DNA of 64,000 bases from Anaerococcus provencensis (lineage in GTDB: Bacteria > Bacillota > Clostridia > Tissierellales > Peptoniphilaceae). Where the stretch lies: positions 1 through 64,000 of the forward strand of contig NZ_HG003691.1 of NCBI RefSeq assembly GCF_000312365.2. Reading direction: 5' to 3'. Under the pieces are notes generated by a model. It was given only the letters and a program-made list of their open reading frames with translations. It had not been told where the DNA came from and searched no databases. The position numbers were made by a program, and so were the translations under genes. Positions 8,418 to 17,220 of the stretch are shown here, piece by piece. Each line of letters starts with the position of its first letter. Position 1 is the first letter of the stretch.

Positions 8418-9949
8418 AAGAATCTTACATAGATATATTACATATCAGAAGAATGGCCTTTGAGCATATTGCAAAGATTGCATATGAAAATAGGCCAATT
8501 ACAGACATAGGACTTGAAGTTTATGACATATTGCCAGGAGAATCAGCCACATATAGGGAAAATATCTTCCGTGAAAGAGCTGTAATGGGCGAAAGACTTC
8601 GTATGGGTATAGGTCTAGATGCAAGAACTGCTGATAAGACAGATGCCATAACAGAAGGCCTAGATCAAATGGATGTCAAAGAGAGAATCTACCATCCACC
8701 TTTGGTTAGTGTTATAAAGATAGCTTGTGAGGCTTGTCCAGAAAATAAAGTTACTGTTACTGACCAATGTAAGGCATGTATTGGCCACCCATGTGTCAAT
8801 GTTTGCCCAAAAAATGCTATAACATTTACATCAGAAGGTTCAATCATAGACCAAGATAAGTGTATCAAATGTGGTAAGTGTGTCGATGTCTGCCCATATA
8901 ATGCCATCAACCACCAAAAACGTCCATGTGCAGAAAGTTGTGGAGTTAAGGCTATACATTCTGATGAACTTGGTAGAGCGCAAATAGATTCTGACAAGTG
9001 TGTTGCTTGCGGTAGATGTATATCTACTTGTCCATTTGGAGCTATATCTGATAAGTCAGAAATCTACCAACTTATAAAAGCTATCCAAGCTGACAAAAAA
9101 GTGTATGCAATCCTTGCACCATCATTTGTAGGCCAATTTGGTCCAAATGTCAGCCCAAAACAAATCAGAGAAGCTATAAAAGCACTTGGATTTACTGATG
9201 TAATAGAAGTAGGCCTTGGAGCTGACTTAACAACTATGAATGAGGCTCACGAATACCTTGAAAAAGTTCCTACAGGAGAATTTCCATTTATGGGAACCAG
9301 CTGTTGTTTCTCATGGAAGATGATGGTTAGAAACCAATTCCCAGAAATCAATGATTATATTTCAGAATCATCAACACCTATGATTTATACAGGTTTACAA
9401 ATGAAAAAACGCGACCCAGATAGTAAGGTTGTATTTGTTGGCCCATGTATATCTAAGAAACTAGAAGCCTTGGAAGAAGAAGTAGCTGAAGTTATAGACT
9501 TTGTAATAACCTTTGAAGAGCTTTTAGGAATGTTCCTGGCCAAGGGAGTTGAGCCATCAGAAATAGAAGTAGAAGAAGAGATGATGGATGCATCAGAAAC
9601 TGGTAGAAACTACGCTGTAAAAGGCGGAGTAGCAGAAGCAGTAGTAAAACGTGCCAAAGAGATCAGACCAGGTATTGAAGTTGATGTAGAAGGTGCAGAT
9701 GGTTTGTCAAACTGTGTTAAACTTGCTCAACTAGCAAAACTAGGCAAAATGGATGGCAAACTAATAGAAGGTATGGCTTGCTTTGGAGGATGTGTTGGAG
9801 GACCTGGAACTGTAGTTGCCGATACTAAGACAGGTAAGGCTGTTCGCGCCTTTGCCAAGGAATCTATCTACAGATCCCCAGCAGATAACGACAAAATCCC
9901 AGCAGAAGACAGACCTGATGATGAAAAGTTAAAAGTTAGCGAAGAATAG
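8414..9949 (+). CDS. Monomeric [FeFe] hydrogenase (group B-like)
   Basis: Cytoplasmic enzyme that interconverts protons and H2 using ferredoxin electrons, 511 aa. An N-terminal region with several CxxCxxCxxxC ferredoxin clusters (about residues 115-215) precedes the H-cluster domain. The three H-cluster motifs are TSCCFSW (Cys297, Cys298), GPCISKK (Cys345) and GMACFGGCVGG (Cys456, Cys460), so all ligand cysteines are present. The first motif has Phe where Pro is more usual, and the second has GPC rather than MPC; this fits the less studied group B. It would re-oxidise ferredoxin reduced by the oxidoreductase at 25-28 kb. Confidence 0.92.
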   Translation: MKESYIDILHIRRMAFEHIAKIAYENRPITDIGLEVYDILPGESATYRENIFRERAVMGERLRMGIGLDARTADKTDAITEGLDQMDVKERIYHPPLVSVIKIACEACPENKVTVTDQCKACIGHPCVNVCPKNAITFTSEGSIIDQDKCIKCGKCVDVCPYNAINHQKRPCAESCGVKAIHSDELGRAQIDSDKCVACGRCISTCPFGAISDKSEIYQLIKAIQADKKVYAILAPSFVGQFGPNVSPKQIREAIKALGFTDVIEVGLGADLTTMNEAHEYLEKVPTGEFPFMGTSCCFSWKMMVRNQFPEINDYISESSTPMIYTGLQMKKRDPDSKVVFVGPCISKKLEALEEEVAEVIDFVITFEELLGMFLAKGVEPSEIEVEEEMMDASETGRNYAVKGGVAEAVVKRAKEIRPGIEVDVEGADGLSNCVKLAQLAKLGKMDGKLIEGMACFGGCVGGPGTVVADTKTGKAVRAFAKESIYRSPADNDKIPAEDRPDDEKLKVSEE

Positions 9950-9957
9950 GAATAATA

Positions 9958-11052
9958 ATGAAAATAAAGAATAAGTCACTAGTCCTCCTACTAGCCTTGG
10001 CCCTAGTAGGATGTGGAAACCAAAATCAAACAAAATCTTCAGATACAGCTGTAGTTGAAAACAAAGAAAGCAAAGAAGAAGCAAAAGAAACTACAAATGT
10101 AAAAGAAGATGAAGATAAAAAAGAAGAAGAAAAAGTAGAAGATTCTAAAGAAGAGGATGCTAAGCATTACGAGGCAAATCTTTCTATGCTTGCTGGTCCA
10201 ACAAGTGTTGGTGCCATAAATATGGTAGAAGAATCAAAAAATGGCGAGTCAAACTTTACCATAAATGAAAGCGTAGATGGAGCTCCAGATGCCCTTGTAC
10301 CAAAATTAGTATCTGGCCAAGCTGACCTTGCCATCATACCAGCAAACCTTGCAGCTACTTTGTATAACAAAACAGAGGGCAAAGTAAAAGTCCTTGCAAC
10401 AAATTCCCTTGGAGTTTTGTATGTTGTAACAAATGGCGATGTTGAAATAAATTCATTAGAAGATTTAGTAAATTCTGGTGAAGAAATCCTAGCATCAGGC
10501 AAGGGAGCAACTCCAGAAATTGCAATAAACAAAATCTTAGAAGCAAATGGCTATAGTTCTGAGGATTTAAATATCAACTACCTTGCCCAAGCAAATGAAG
10601 CAGCTCAAAAACTAATAGCAGGTGAGGCAAAAGTTGCAATTCTTCCTGAACCAATGGTATCAAGCGTACTAATAAAGGCAGAAGATGCCAAAGTTGCCAT
10701 TGACTTAAATGAACTTTACGAAAAAGCCGCAGGCTATCCACTAATTTCATCAGTACTAGTTGGCAGAAGTGAATATCTTGATACAATAGATGTGGATAAA
10801 CTTCTAGAGACATTTAAAAATTCTATCGAAAAGGCAAAGGCTAATCCAGACCAAACAGCAACTTTGCTAGAAAAATACGATATAATGCCAGCACCTGTTG
10901 CAAAAAAAGCAATTCCAAATCTCGCTTTGGAATATATAGATGGTGATAAGCTAAAAGATATGATGGCAAAACACCTAGAAGATTTGAACAATACTAATCC
11001 ACAATTAATAGGCGGATCTATACCAGAAGATGATTTCTACTTTACAAAATAA
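9958..11052 (+). CDS. ABC importer substrate-binding lipoprotein (NMT1/SsuA-like)
   Basis: A 364-aa exported lipoprotein (lipobox LVGCG, Cys about residue 19). A roughly 45-residue Lys/Glu-rich linker precedes a two-lobed binding domain with features of the NMT1/SsuA/ThiY group, such as DALVPKLVSGQADLAIIPAN and GEEILASGKGATPE. It lies 8 bp after the hydrogenase gene and overlaps the permease gene by 23 bp. The ligand cannot be read from sequence. Members of this group bind sulfonates, pyrimidine precursors of thiamine, riboflavin and others. Confidence 0.8.
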   Translation: MKIKNKSLVLLLALALVGCGNQNQTKSSDTAVVENKESKEEAKETTNVKEDEDKKEEEKVEDSKEEDAKHYEANLSMLAGPTSVGAINMVEESKNGESNFTINESVDGAPDALVPKLVSGQADLAIIPANLAATLYNKTEGKVKVLATNSLGVLYVVTNGDVEINSLEDLVNSGEEILASGKGATPEIAINKILEANGYSSEDLNINYLAQANEAAQKLIAGEAKVAILPEPMVSSVLIKAEDAKVAIDLNELYEKAAGYPLISSVLVGRSEYLDTIDVDKLLETFKNSIEKAKANPDQTATLLEKYDIMPAPVAKKAIPNLALEYIDGDKLKDMMAKHLEDLNNTNPQLIGGSIPEDDFYFTK

Positions 11053-11773
11053 GAAAAGAAAAATAATAATTGCCCTTGTTTGGTTAGTAATTTGGCAAAT
11101 AATGGCAAGTTTGATAGGAGAGGAGATACTATTACCATCTCCTTTTCTTGTATTACAAAGGTTTTTTGACCTTATTATAACCAAAGAATTTTATATAACA
11201 ATATTATCATCCTTTGGTAAAATTTTCATAGGCTTTGTACTTTCCATTGTTTTTGGCTTAATACTAGCCTACTTTTCCTACAAAAATGATTTGTTTTGCG
11301 AATTTATCAACCCAATCATAGTAATATTTAGGTCAATACCATTGGCAAGCCTTGTGATATTCTTGCTTTTCTGGATTAATACTAAAAATCTTTCTATCAT
11401 TGTTTCTTTTATCATGGCCATGCCAATTATCTACACAAATACCTATGTAGGTCTAAAGTCAATTGATAAAAAGCTATTGCAAATGGCTAGGATATATGAA
11501 GTTAAAGAACTGGATAAGTTAAAATATATATACCTTATCAAGGCCAAGTCCTTTATAAAATCAAGTATTATATCTGTATCGGGTCTAGTCCTAAAGGCAG
11601 GTATTGCAGGAGAAGTTATAGGACTTCCAGATAATTCAATAGGTAAAAATCTTTACAACACAAAAATATACCTAGATATGCCAAGTCTTCTTGCATGGAC
11701 TCTGGCAATCCTTCTGCTATCCTTTATATTTGAATACTCCCTTAGAAAGATTTTGGAGAAAGATGATGATTAG
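11030..11773 (+). CDS. ABC importer permease (SsuC/ThiX-like)
   Basis: Membrane subunit of 247 aa with about six hydrophobic helices. It starts with the segment ILLPSPFLVLQRFFDLI common to SsuC/TauC-type permeases. A cytoplasmic coupling loop lies near residues 150-170 (KELDKLKYIYLIKAKSFI), followed by GLVLKAGIAGEVIGLP. The start overlaps the end of the binding-protein gene by 23 bp, and its end overlaps the ATPase start. No separate ribosome site stands out, so translational coupling is likely. Confidence 0.82.
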   Translation: MISTLQNKKRKIIIALVWLVIWQIMASLIGEEILLPSPFLVLQRFFDLIITKEFYITILSSFGKIFIGFVLSIVFGLILAYFSYKNDLFCEFINPIIVIFRSIPLASLVIFLLFWINTKNLSIIVSFIMAMPIIYTNTYVGLKSIDKKLLQMARIYEVKELDKLKYIYLIKAKSFIKSSIISVSGLVLKAGIAGEVIGLPDNSIGKNLYNTKIYLDMPSLLAWTLAILLLSFIFEYSLRKILEKDDD

Positions 11774-12326
11774 ATTTGAAAATGTTACTAAATCCTTTGA
11801 ACACAAGGTCATAGATGATTTGTCATTTGAAATAAAAAATGACGAGCGTTTTGGGATATTTGGTATCTCTGGCATAGGAAAAACTACTTTGATCAATCTA
11901 ATCTTGGGCTTAGAAAAGGAAGATTCTGGCAATATCTATAAAGACTTTTCTAAAGCTTCAGTCATCTTTCAAGAAGATAGGCTGATTGATGAGATTTCAG
12001 CTTTTGATAATTTGAAGATTGTTAATGATAATTCTAAACTGATTGAAGAAACTTTAGGGATTTTAAATATAGAAAATCTAAAAACTCCAATAGCTAAATT
12101 TTCTGGCGGTATGAAAAGACGAGTTGCTATAGCTAGGGCTCTTATCTTTGATGGTGATATTTTGATAATGGATGAACCCTTTGCCGGTATTGATGAAGAG
12201 AATAAAAATATAGCCATAGATCTTATCAATGAGAAATTTGCGGAAAAAACTATTATCTTGGTTTCTCATGATAAGGATGATATGGCAAAATTTGATATTC
12301 CTTTGGAAAATGTCTTTTATTTATAA
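11763..12326 (+). CDS. ABC importer ATPase (SsuB/TauB-like)
   Basis: A compact 187-aa ATPase that powers the importer encoded by the two genes before it. Walker A GISGIGKTT (about residue 35), signature KFSGGMKRR, Walker B ILIMDEPF and the switch His in LVSHD are present. The start at 11763 (or the next ATG at 11766) follows a GGAGA ribosome site inside the permease gene. An open frame extends further upstream but has no start supported by a site. It is shorter than the usual 240-260 aa, with a reduced helical domain and C terminus. Confidence 0.85.
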   Translation: MMIRFENVTKSFEHKVIDDLSFEIKNDERFGIFGISGIGKTTLINLILGLEKEDSGNIYKDFSKASVIFQEDRLIDEISAFDNLKIVNDNSKLIEETLGILNIENLKTPIAKFSGGMKRRVAIARALIFDGDILIMDEPFAGIDEENKNIAIDLINEKFAEKTIILVSHDKDDMAKFDIPLENVFYL

Positions 12327-12386
12327 CTTGTAAATAAAAATGAATATAGATATAATATTAAGACGATACTTATAAGTGAGGTAATT

Positions 12387-14021
12387 ATGGGTCAAACTAC
12401 ATTTATGCTTATGCTTATAACTATAATTTCCAAAATTTTTGGTTTTATAAGAGAAGCGGTGATGGCATCCTATATTGGGGCAGGTGGCATAAAATCAATA
12501 TATACAACTGCAAATACACTTCCTGTAGTAGTAGCAAACTTTGTAGCTGTTGGTATTGTTTCAGGCTTTATCCCCATATACAATAGGGCGAAAAATGAAG
12601 AAGGAATCAAAGAAGCAGAGAAATTCACTTCAAATATATTTAATATCTTGATGGTTTTTGGAGCCATAGCTCTAGTGATTGGCTTTATCTTTGCCAGACC
12701 ATTCTCTAAGATTTTATCTCCATCTCTTGAGGGAGAATTGCTAGACTTAGCTACAAATTATACTAGAATAATGATGTTTGCAGTATTTGCTTACCTATAT
12801 TCTGCCGTATTTAGGGGATACTTAAACATTAAAGGAGATTTCTTCAATCCAGCCATAACTGGAATAATAATGAATATTATCATCATAATATTCACGGTTA
12901 TAACTGGAAAGACTGGAAATCCATACTTTCTAATAATTGGTGCCCTTTTGGGTAATGTTTTACAATACATCCTATTTCCAAGAGCCACAAGAAAAGCTGG
13001 CTATAGGCACAATAAGATAATTGATTTTTCAAATAAATATGTAAAACAGCTGATGATAATCGCCCTACCGGTAATTGTATCATCAGCTGCTGGAGAAATT
13101 TCCATAATAGTTGATAACTCAATGGCTTCTGCCTTTTTTGGCGAAGAAAGTATAGCAGTATTATTTTATGCAAAAACAATGCTAACACTAATCACAGGAG
13201 TTATCACGGTGTCAGTAACCACAGCTCTTTTCCCCAAAATTGCTGAATTTGGTCAAAGTGGCAAGATTGAAGAAATGAAAAGCTCAATCAGTTCCTCTGT
13301 AGTAACAACAATGCTATTGGTAATACCTGCTACAATTGGCTTGATGGTTTTGTCAAATCCTGTAATAGAATTGGTTTATCAAAGAAATGCCTTCACCAGC
13401 GAAGACACAATAGCCGTTGCAAGTATGATGGTATCCTATGCACCTTTTATTATCTTTCAATCTATAACAGATGTAGTAGATCGAGGATTCTATGCAGTTG
13501 GAGATTCCAAAACCCCAGTAATAATCGTTGTTATCCAACAATTAATAAATGTGATATTAAATGCCATCTTAATCAAATTCTATGGCCTTAATGGTATAGC
13601 CTATGCAACAGTAATTTCAACTATCATAGGATCTAGCCTTATGATCTATAAATTTAGAGATAATTTTGGCAGTTTCAAATTTAAAAATACTCTAATATCC
13701 ATATTGAAGATTCTTATAATAACAGGAATAATGGCGTTTGTCGCAGGAAAAATCTATGCTATAACAGCAGATAATCTTCCACATATATTGGCGGTTCTTC
13801 TAGCAATATTATTAGCAGCCCTTGTCTATGGATTTTTGATATTACTAGTAAGAATCCCAGAAGTAATGGAACTAATAAATGCCGTTTACCATAAGCATTT
13901 TAGAAAAAGAAAAGCTCAAAAGCACATCAATACTAATAAAAGCGAACATATAGAACTTCCAAAACAAAATAGAAGGAAAATAGAAAATACAAGAAAATAT
14001 GAATCCAGAAAAAGACGATAA
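12387..14021 (+). CDS. murJ: Lipid II flippase MurJ
   Basis: Polytopic membrane protein of 544 aa in the MVF/MATE-like superfamily that flips lipid II for peptidoglycan synthesis. About 14 hydrophobic helices are visible. Typical segments are ISKIFGFIREAVMASYIG near the N terminus and the KTMLTLITGVITVSVTTALFP region mid-protein. The C-terminal 40 residues are a basic tail rich in Lys, Arg and Asn. It has its own leader of about 60 nt with a TATAAT near 12351 and ends at a strong terminator. Confidence 0.9.
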   Translation: MGQTTFMLMLITIISKIFGFIREAVMASYIGAGGIKSIYTTANTLPVVVANFVAVGIVSGFIPIYNRAKNEEGIKEAEKFTSNIFNILMVFGAIALVIGFIFARPFSKILSPSLEGELLDLATNYTRIMMFAVFAYLYSAVFRGYLNIKGDFFNPAITGIIMNIIIIIFTVITGKTGNPYFLIIGALLGNVLQYILFPRATRKAGYRHNKIIDFSNKYVKQLMIIALPVIVSSAAGEISIIVDNSMASAFFGEESIAVLFYAKTMLTLITGVITVSVTTALFPKIAEFGQSGKIEEMKSSISSSVVTTMLLVIPATIGLMVLSNPVIELVYQRNAFTSEDTIAVASMMVSYAPFIIFQSITDVVDRGFYAVGDSKTPVIIVVIQQLINVILNAILIKFYGLNGIAYATVISTIIGSSLMIYKFRDNFGSFKFKNTLISILKILIITGIMAFVAGKIYAITADNLPHILAVLLAILLAALVYGFLILLVRIPEVMELINAVYHKHFRKRKAQKHINTNKSEHIELPKQNRRKIENTRKYESRKRR

Positions 14022-14022
14022 G

Positions 14023-14052
14023 AAAAGCAGGCCTTGAGGGGCCTGCTTTTTT
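14023..14052. terminator. Bidirectional terminator between murJ and the VWA gene
   Basis: Perfect stem AAAAGCAGGCC (14023-14033) with GGCCTGCTTTT (14040-14050) and a 6-nt loop, flanked by A- and T-runs on opposite sides. It can serve both convergent genes. Confidence 0.85.
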
Positions 14053-15769
14053 ACATTAGTATTTGATTTTTCATAAATATTGATACTATCTTGGAGAAGT
14101 TTTCCAAGTTTGTTATTCTTACGAAGTCTTTGTTGTATATTAGCTTTGCGTTTTCAACGTCTTCATCTTCACCTGTAAAGACTCCAAGGACTGATACGTT
14201 GTCATTGCGGAGGTTTCTTATCTCAAAGGCTGTATCATCAATTGCGATTTTGCTTGTGTATTGGTCCTTATCTTTTAGTCTGGCTGTGTTGATATTGGCT
14301 CTCTCGTCATTTGGCTTGCCATCGGATAGTACTATTATGATGTGTTTGCTATCATCTTTGGTGTCTATGATGTGGTGGAGGGTTTTAAAGGCAAGGCCGT
14401 CCCTGTTTGATCCAGCCGCAAAGAAATTATAAAGCTCTTTGTTTTTATTTTTTTCTGTGTAGTCCCTATATACAGTAAAAACCGTGTGTTCACGTAAGGT
14501 AGAAAAACCTGTGATTCTTATAGGTATGTCTACCAAGTCCATAGATTTTGCTATTATATATGCTTGATTTGCCACTATATGCTGCCTGTAGATTTGGCTT
14601 GCTGAAGAATCCAGGATAAGGTCCACCTTAAACTTTTTCGCATCGTCATTTTCCATGTTGTTAAAGACATTGTAATCGTGGATTATTGGCGCTCGCCATA
14701 CCTTGGTTGAATCTATGGCACCGTAGTTTTTGATCCTGTCTTCATAATCTTCATAGCTTGCTAGAGAATTTTTGATGGCAAGGCTTAGCTGGTTGATATT
14801 TCTGTGGTTTATTGCGTAATTTTTTTCTATATAATTTTTATTTTTATCAGATTGTTCCTTGCGCTTTTTTTCATAAAACCTGGCATTGGCTTTGTTTGAA
14901 TATATGCCTTTTGTAAAATAAAGCTTCTTGTTTTGGTGGATACCTCTGGCAACTTCTTTTTCAATATTTTCCACAATGTTTTTAGAAAGAATTGACTTGC
15001 CAAAAAAGTCTTCTATAAATTCATCTGAGGAGTGGTAGTCATCTTGGCTAGAGTTTAAGAAGAGCAAGTTCTTGTTTAGGTCCTCTTTCTTATCAGCGTA
15101 GTAAATATTGCCGGTAAATTCGGCTGAACCTATGGCAAATTGTTGGTCTATATTCTCATCAGAATATTCTGATGGCTTTTCTTCACTATTTTTGAATTCT
15201 TTGGCTTCCTTATCCTTAACCATATCTTCAAATAGTTCTTCATCTTCCTTTGTTCTATCGAATCTAAAGTAAGTTTTGAAGACTTCATTTAGCTTGTCAA
15301 TCAAGGTGCTGGTATCAGTGGTGTATATGGCAAAAACGGCCTTGTAAATATTTCTAAAAATAGCTCCTTCTATGATAGGTTTACCAAGGATCTGTCCATA
15401 GTATGCTTTTTCCACTTGCTCTCTTAGATTGTCTGGATTGTGGTGGCTGTATTTGCTATGTGATTTTTTGGCGTATTTTCTTTGCAAATCTTCTATGACA
15501 AGATTATCTTTTCTAAGCTCTTTAACACAAATGTCTTCTATCAAAAGATTTGTCATAAATTTGAAGTCCTCATAAAAAGGATTATTTTCGTAGAGATAGG
15601 CAAAGAAGGAATCGAGCATTTTTGTGTCAAAAGTTTTAATTGTAAAACCCGCTACAATATTTTTGAAAACTTCATCCATGGGATAAGTTTTTTTGGGAGT
15701 GAATTTGTAGTTTTCACTAAAATCCCAAATAATATTATATTCACGGATTTTATCCAATGATTCAGTCAT
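14051..15769 (-). CDS. VWA-domain protein (CoxE/NorD/CobT-like)
   Basis: A 572-aa cytoplasmic protein with no signal peptide. A variable, charged N-terminal region of about 370 residues precedes a von Willebrand factor A domain. The MIDAS metal site is seen in LILDSSASQ (DxSxS) and again at IVLSDGKPNDER. It overlaps the MoxR-type ATPase gene by 8 bp. MoxR ATPases and VWA proteins are known to act as metal-insertion or complex-remodelling pairs; the client here is unknown, since neither neighbour suggests one. Confidence 0.8.
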   Translation of the reverse strand: MTESLDKIREYNIIWDFSENYKFTPKKTYPMDEVFKNIVAGFTIKTFDTKMLDSFFAYLYENNPFYEDFKFMTNLLIEDICVKELRKDNLVIEDLQRKYAKKSHSKYSHHNPDNLREQVEKAYYGQILGKPIIEGAIFRNIYKAVFAIYTTDTSTLIDKLNEVFKTYFRFDRTKEDEELFEDMVKDKEAKEFKNSEEKPSEYSDENIDQQFAIGSAEFTGNIYYADKKEDLNKNLLFLNSSQDDYHSSDEFIEDFFGKSILSKNIVENIEKEVARGIHQNKKLYFTKGIYSNKANARFYEKKRKEQSDKNKNYIEKNYAINHRNINQLSLAIKNSLASYEDYEDRIKNYGAIDSTKVWRAPIIHDYNVFNNMENDDAKKFKVDLILDSSASQIYRQHIVANQAYIIAKSMDLVDIPIRITGFSTLREHTVFTVYRDYTEKNKNKELYNFFAAGSNRDGLAFKTLHHIIDTKDDSKHIIIVLSDGKPNDERANINTARLKDKDQYTSKIAIDDTAFEIRNLRNDNVSVLGVFTGEDEDVENAKLIYNKDFVRITNLENFSKIVSIFMKNQILM

Positions 15770-16670
15770 CGAATATGCTCTCTTCTATATTTTGTGGAAT
15801 CTTACTCTTAATGGTGTCAATTACAATCTCGCGTTCAAATTCATCAAAGGACTTGTTAGCAATACCCATTAGTATGGCATTATAGGGATTTAGGCCAACT
15901 TTCATAGTATCTATAGCAGATATTAGTCCCCTTAGGTCGACCGATTTGGTTGAAATTTCATTGTTCTCAGATTTAAATTGTAGGGAAATGAACATATCTA
16001 TGAAAGCCTTGCGGTATTTTTCCTTAAGACTTGGGAAAGTGTCAGCCAAAAGCTGATCTAAGTTTTCTCTAGTAATATTTGGCATATTTATAATCATAAA
16101 CCTAGAAGCCAAGGCTTCGTTCACTTCACGAGTTCCTACATAGCCGTAGTTCATAGTTGCAATAAATCTGGTGTTTGGATCAAGATTAATCTTCTCATAT
16201 CCAGCTATATCTATGATTCTTCTGTGGTCAAGACTTGCGTGAAGAACAGAAATTGCTTCGTTTTTTGCCATATTGATTTCATCAAGTACTGCAAAACCAC
16301 CCCTTAGGGCAGCCTCGTATATAGGTCCTTTTCTAAAAACAACTTCTCCATCTTTAAAGGTATCTGCACCGATAAGGGAGTTGTAATCAGTATTCACATG
16401 GAAGGAAACATTCCATGAAGGTCTAGCAAATAGGTAGGAAAGATTTGATGAAAGTACGTTTTTGCCTGTAGCCTTTGGGCCGGTTAAAAGCAAGTTCTTA
16501 CCAGCAAGAATGGCAGATATTGCTTGTTCTAATACTTCTTTGCCATAGTATTTGAATTCTGGCTCAACGACTCTTGGATCATCAAAGAGTCCGTTTTCTT
16601 TCCTGTATATTTCAAGTTGATCTATTAAGTTTTTATCAACATTTTGTTTTTCTAAATATTGTCTCATCAT
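15762..16670 (-). CDS. MoxR-family AAA+ ATPase
   Basis: A 302-aa AAA+ ATPase. Walker A reads GPKATGKN near residue 60, with Asn where Ser or Thr is usual. Walker B is AVLDEINMA, and the sensor segment is RFIATMNYGY. An arginine finger region follows in NEALASRFMI. First gene of a two-gene unit with the VWA protein. It is likely a chaperone ATPase remodelling a target bound by the VWA partner. The good ribosome site is GGAGT just upstream. Confidence 0.85.
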   Translation of the reverse strand: MMRQYLEKQNVDKNLIDQLEIYRKENGLFDDPRVVEPEFKYYGKEVLEQAISAILAGKNLLLTGPKATGKNVLSSNLSYLFARPSWNVSFHVNTDYNSLIGADTFKDGEVVFRKGPIYEAALRGGFAVLDEINMAKNEAISVLHASLDHRRIIDIAGYEKINLDPNTRFIATMNYGYVGTREVNEALASRFMIINMPNITRENLDQLLADTFPSLKEKYRKAFIDMFISLQFKSENNEISTKSVDLRGLISAIDTMKVGLNPYNAILMGIANKSFDEFEREIVIDTIKSKIPQNIEESIFDD

Positions 16671-16717
16671 TACTCCTTTAGCCTAAATATTATACGATTA
16701 AAAATTATTTTTTACAC

Positions 16718-16745
16718 TTGACAAAGTCCATTTATAGACTATATT
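16718..16745 (+). promoter_or_regulatory. Promoter and candidate MarR operator
   Basis: TTGACA (16718-16723) and TATATT (16740-16745), 16-bp spacer. The spacer itself is an imperfect palindrome, AGTCCATTTATAGACT (16725-16740), placed where a bound repressor would block RNA polymerase. It lies about 30 bp before the marR start, so autoregulation is the simplest reading. Confidence 0.6.
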
Positions 16746-16773
16746 ATATTCATGTCTAAAAGGAGGTCTGAAA

Positions 16774-17220
16774 TTGGACGATAAATCATATGAAATTTTT
16801 ATTATATTTTCAATGTTAAGAAAACTAAATGGACTAAATAAACAGAGAGTCGAGAGTTTTGGCTTAAATAATTTGGAGTCGATCATCCTATTTCATATAG
16901 ACAAGATAGAAAATCTTACCCAAAAAGATTTGGTAAAGAAACTTCAAATGCCAAAGCAAACAATAAACTCTATAATACTGAATTTAAAAGAAAATGACTT
17001 TATTTACATGCAAGCATCTAAGAAAGATAAGAGAGTCAAAACCCTAGTCCTTACAGAAAAAGGTGCAAATGAAGTAAAGAAAATAACTGATTCACTTAAG
17101 GCATCCAACAAAGAAATCTATGATCAACTAGGTGAAGAGAAAATAAATTCTATTAAAGATGATTTCGATCAAATAATTGACGTTTTAGAAAATATTATGA
17201 AGGGGGAGGATAATGAATAG
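16774..17220 (+). CDS. MarR-family transcriptional regulator
   Basis: A 148-aa winged-helix regulator. The DNA-binding core runs from about residue 30 to 100, with KDLVKKLQMPKQTINSIILNL as the helix-turn-helix and KKDKRVKTLVLTEKG as the wing. Translation appears to start at TTG (16774), 7 bp after a perfect AGGAGG; no suitably placed ATG exists. It overlaps the first exporter gene by 8 bp. It probably represses its own operon and responds to a compound exported by the pump. Confidence 0.88.
   Translation: MDDKSYEIFIIFSMLRKLNGLNKQRVESFGLNNLESIILFHIDKIENLTQKDLVKKLQMPKQTINSIILNLKENDFIYMQASKKDKRVKTLVLTEKGANEVKKITDSLKASNKEIYDQLGEEKINSIKDDFDQIIDVLENIMKGEDNE

Noticed and set aside
10167..10991. Several long minus-strand frames inside the binding-protein gene
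   Set aside because: They are mirror frames of a well-supported lipoprotein gene; no start sites or family features.
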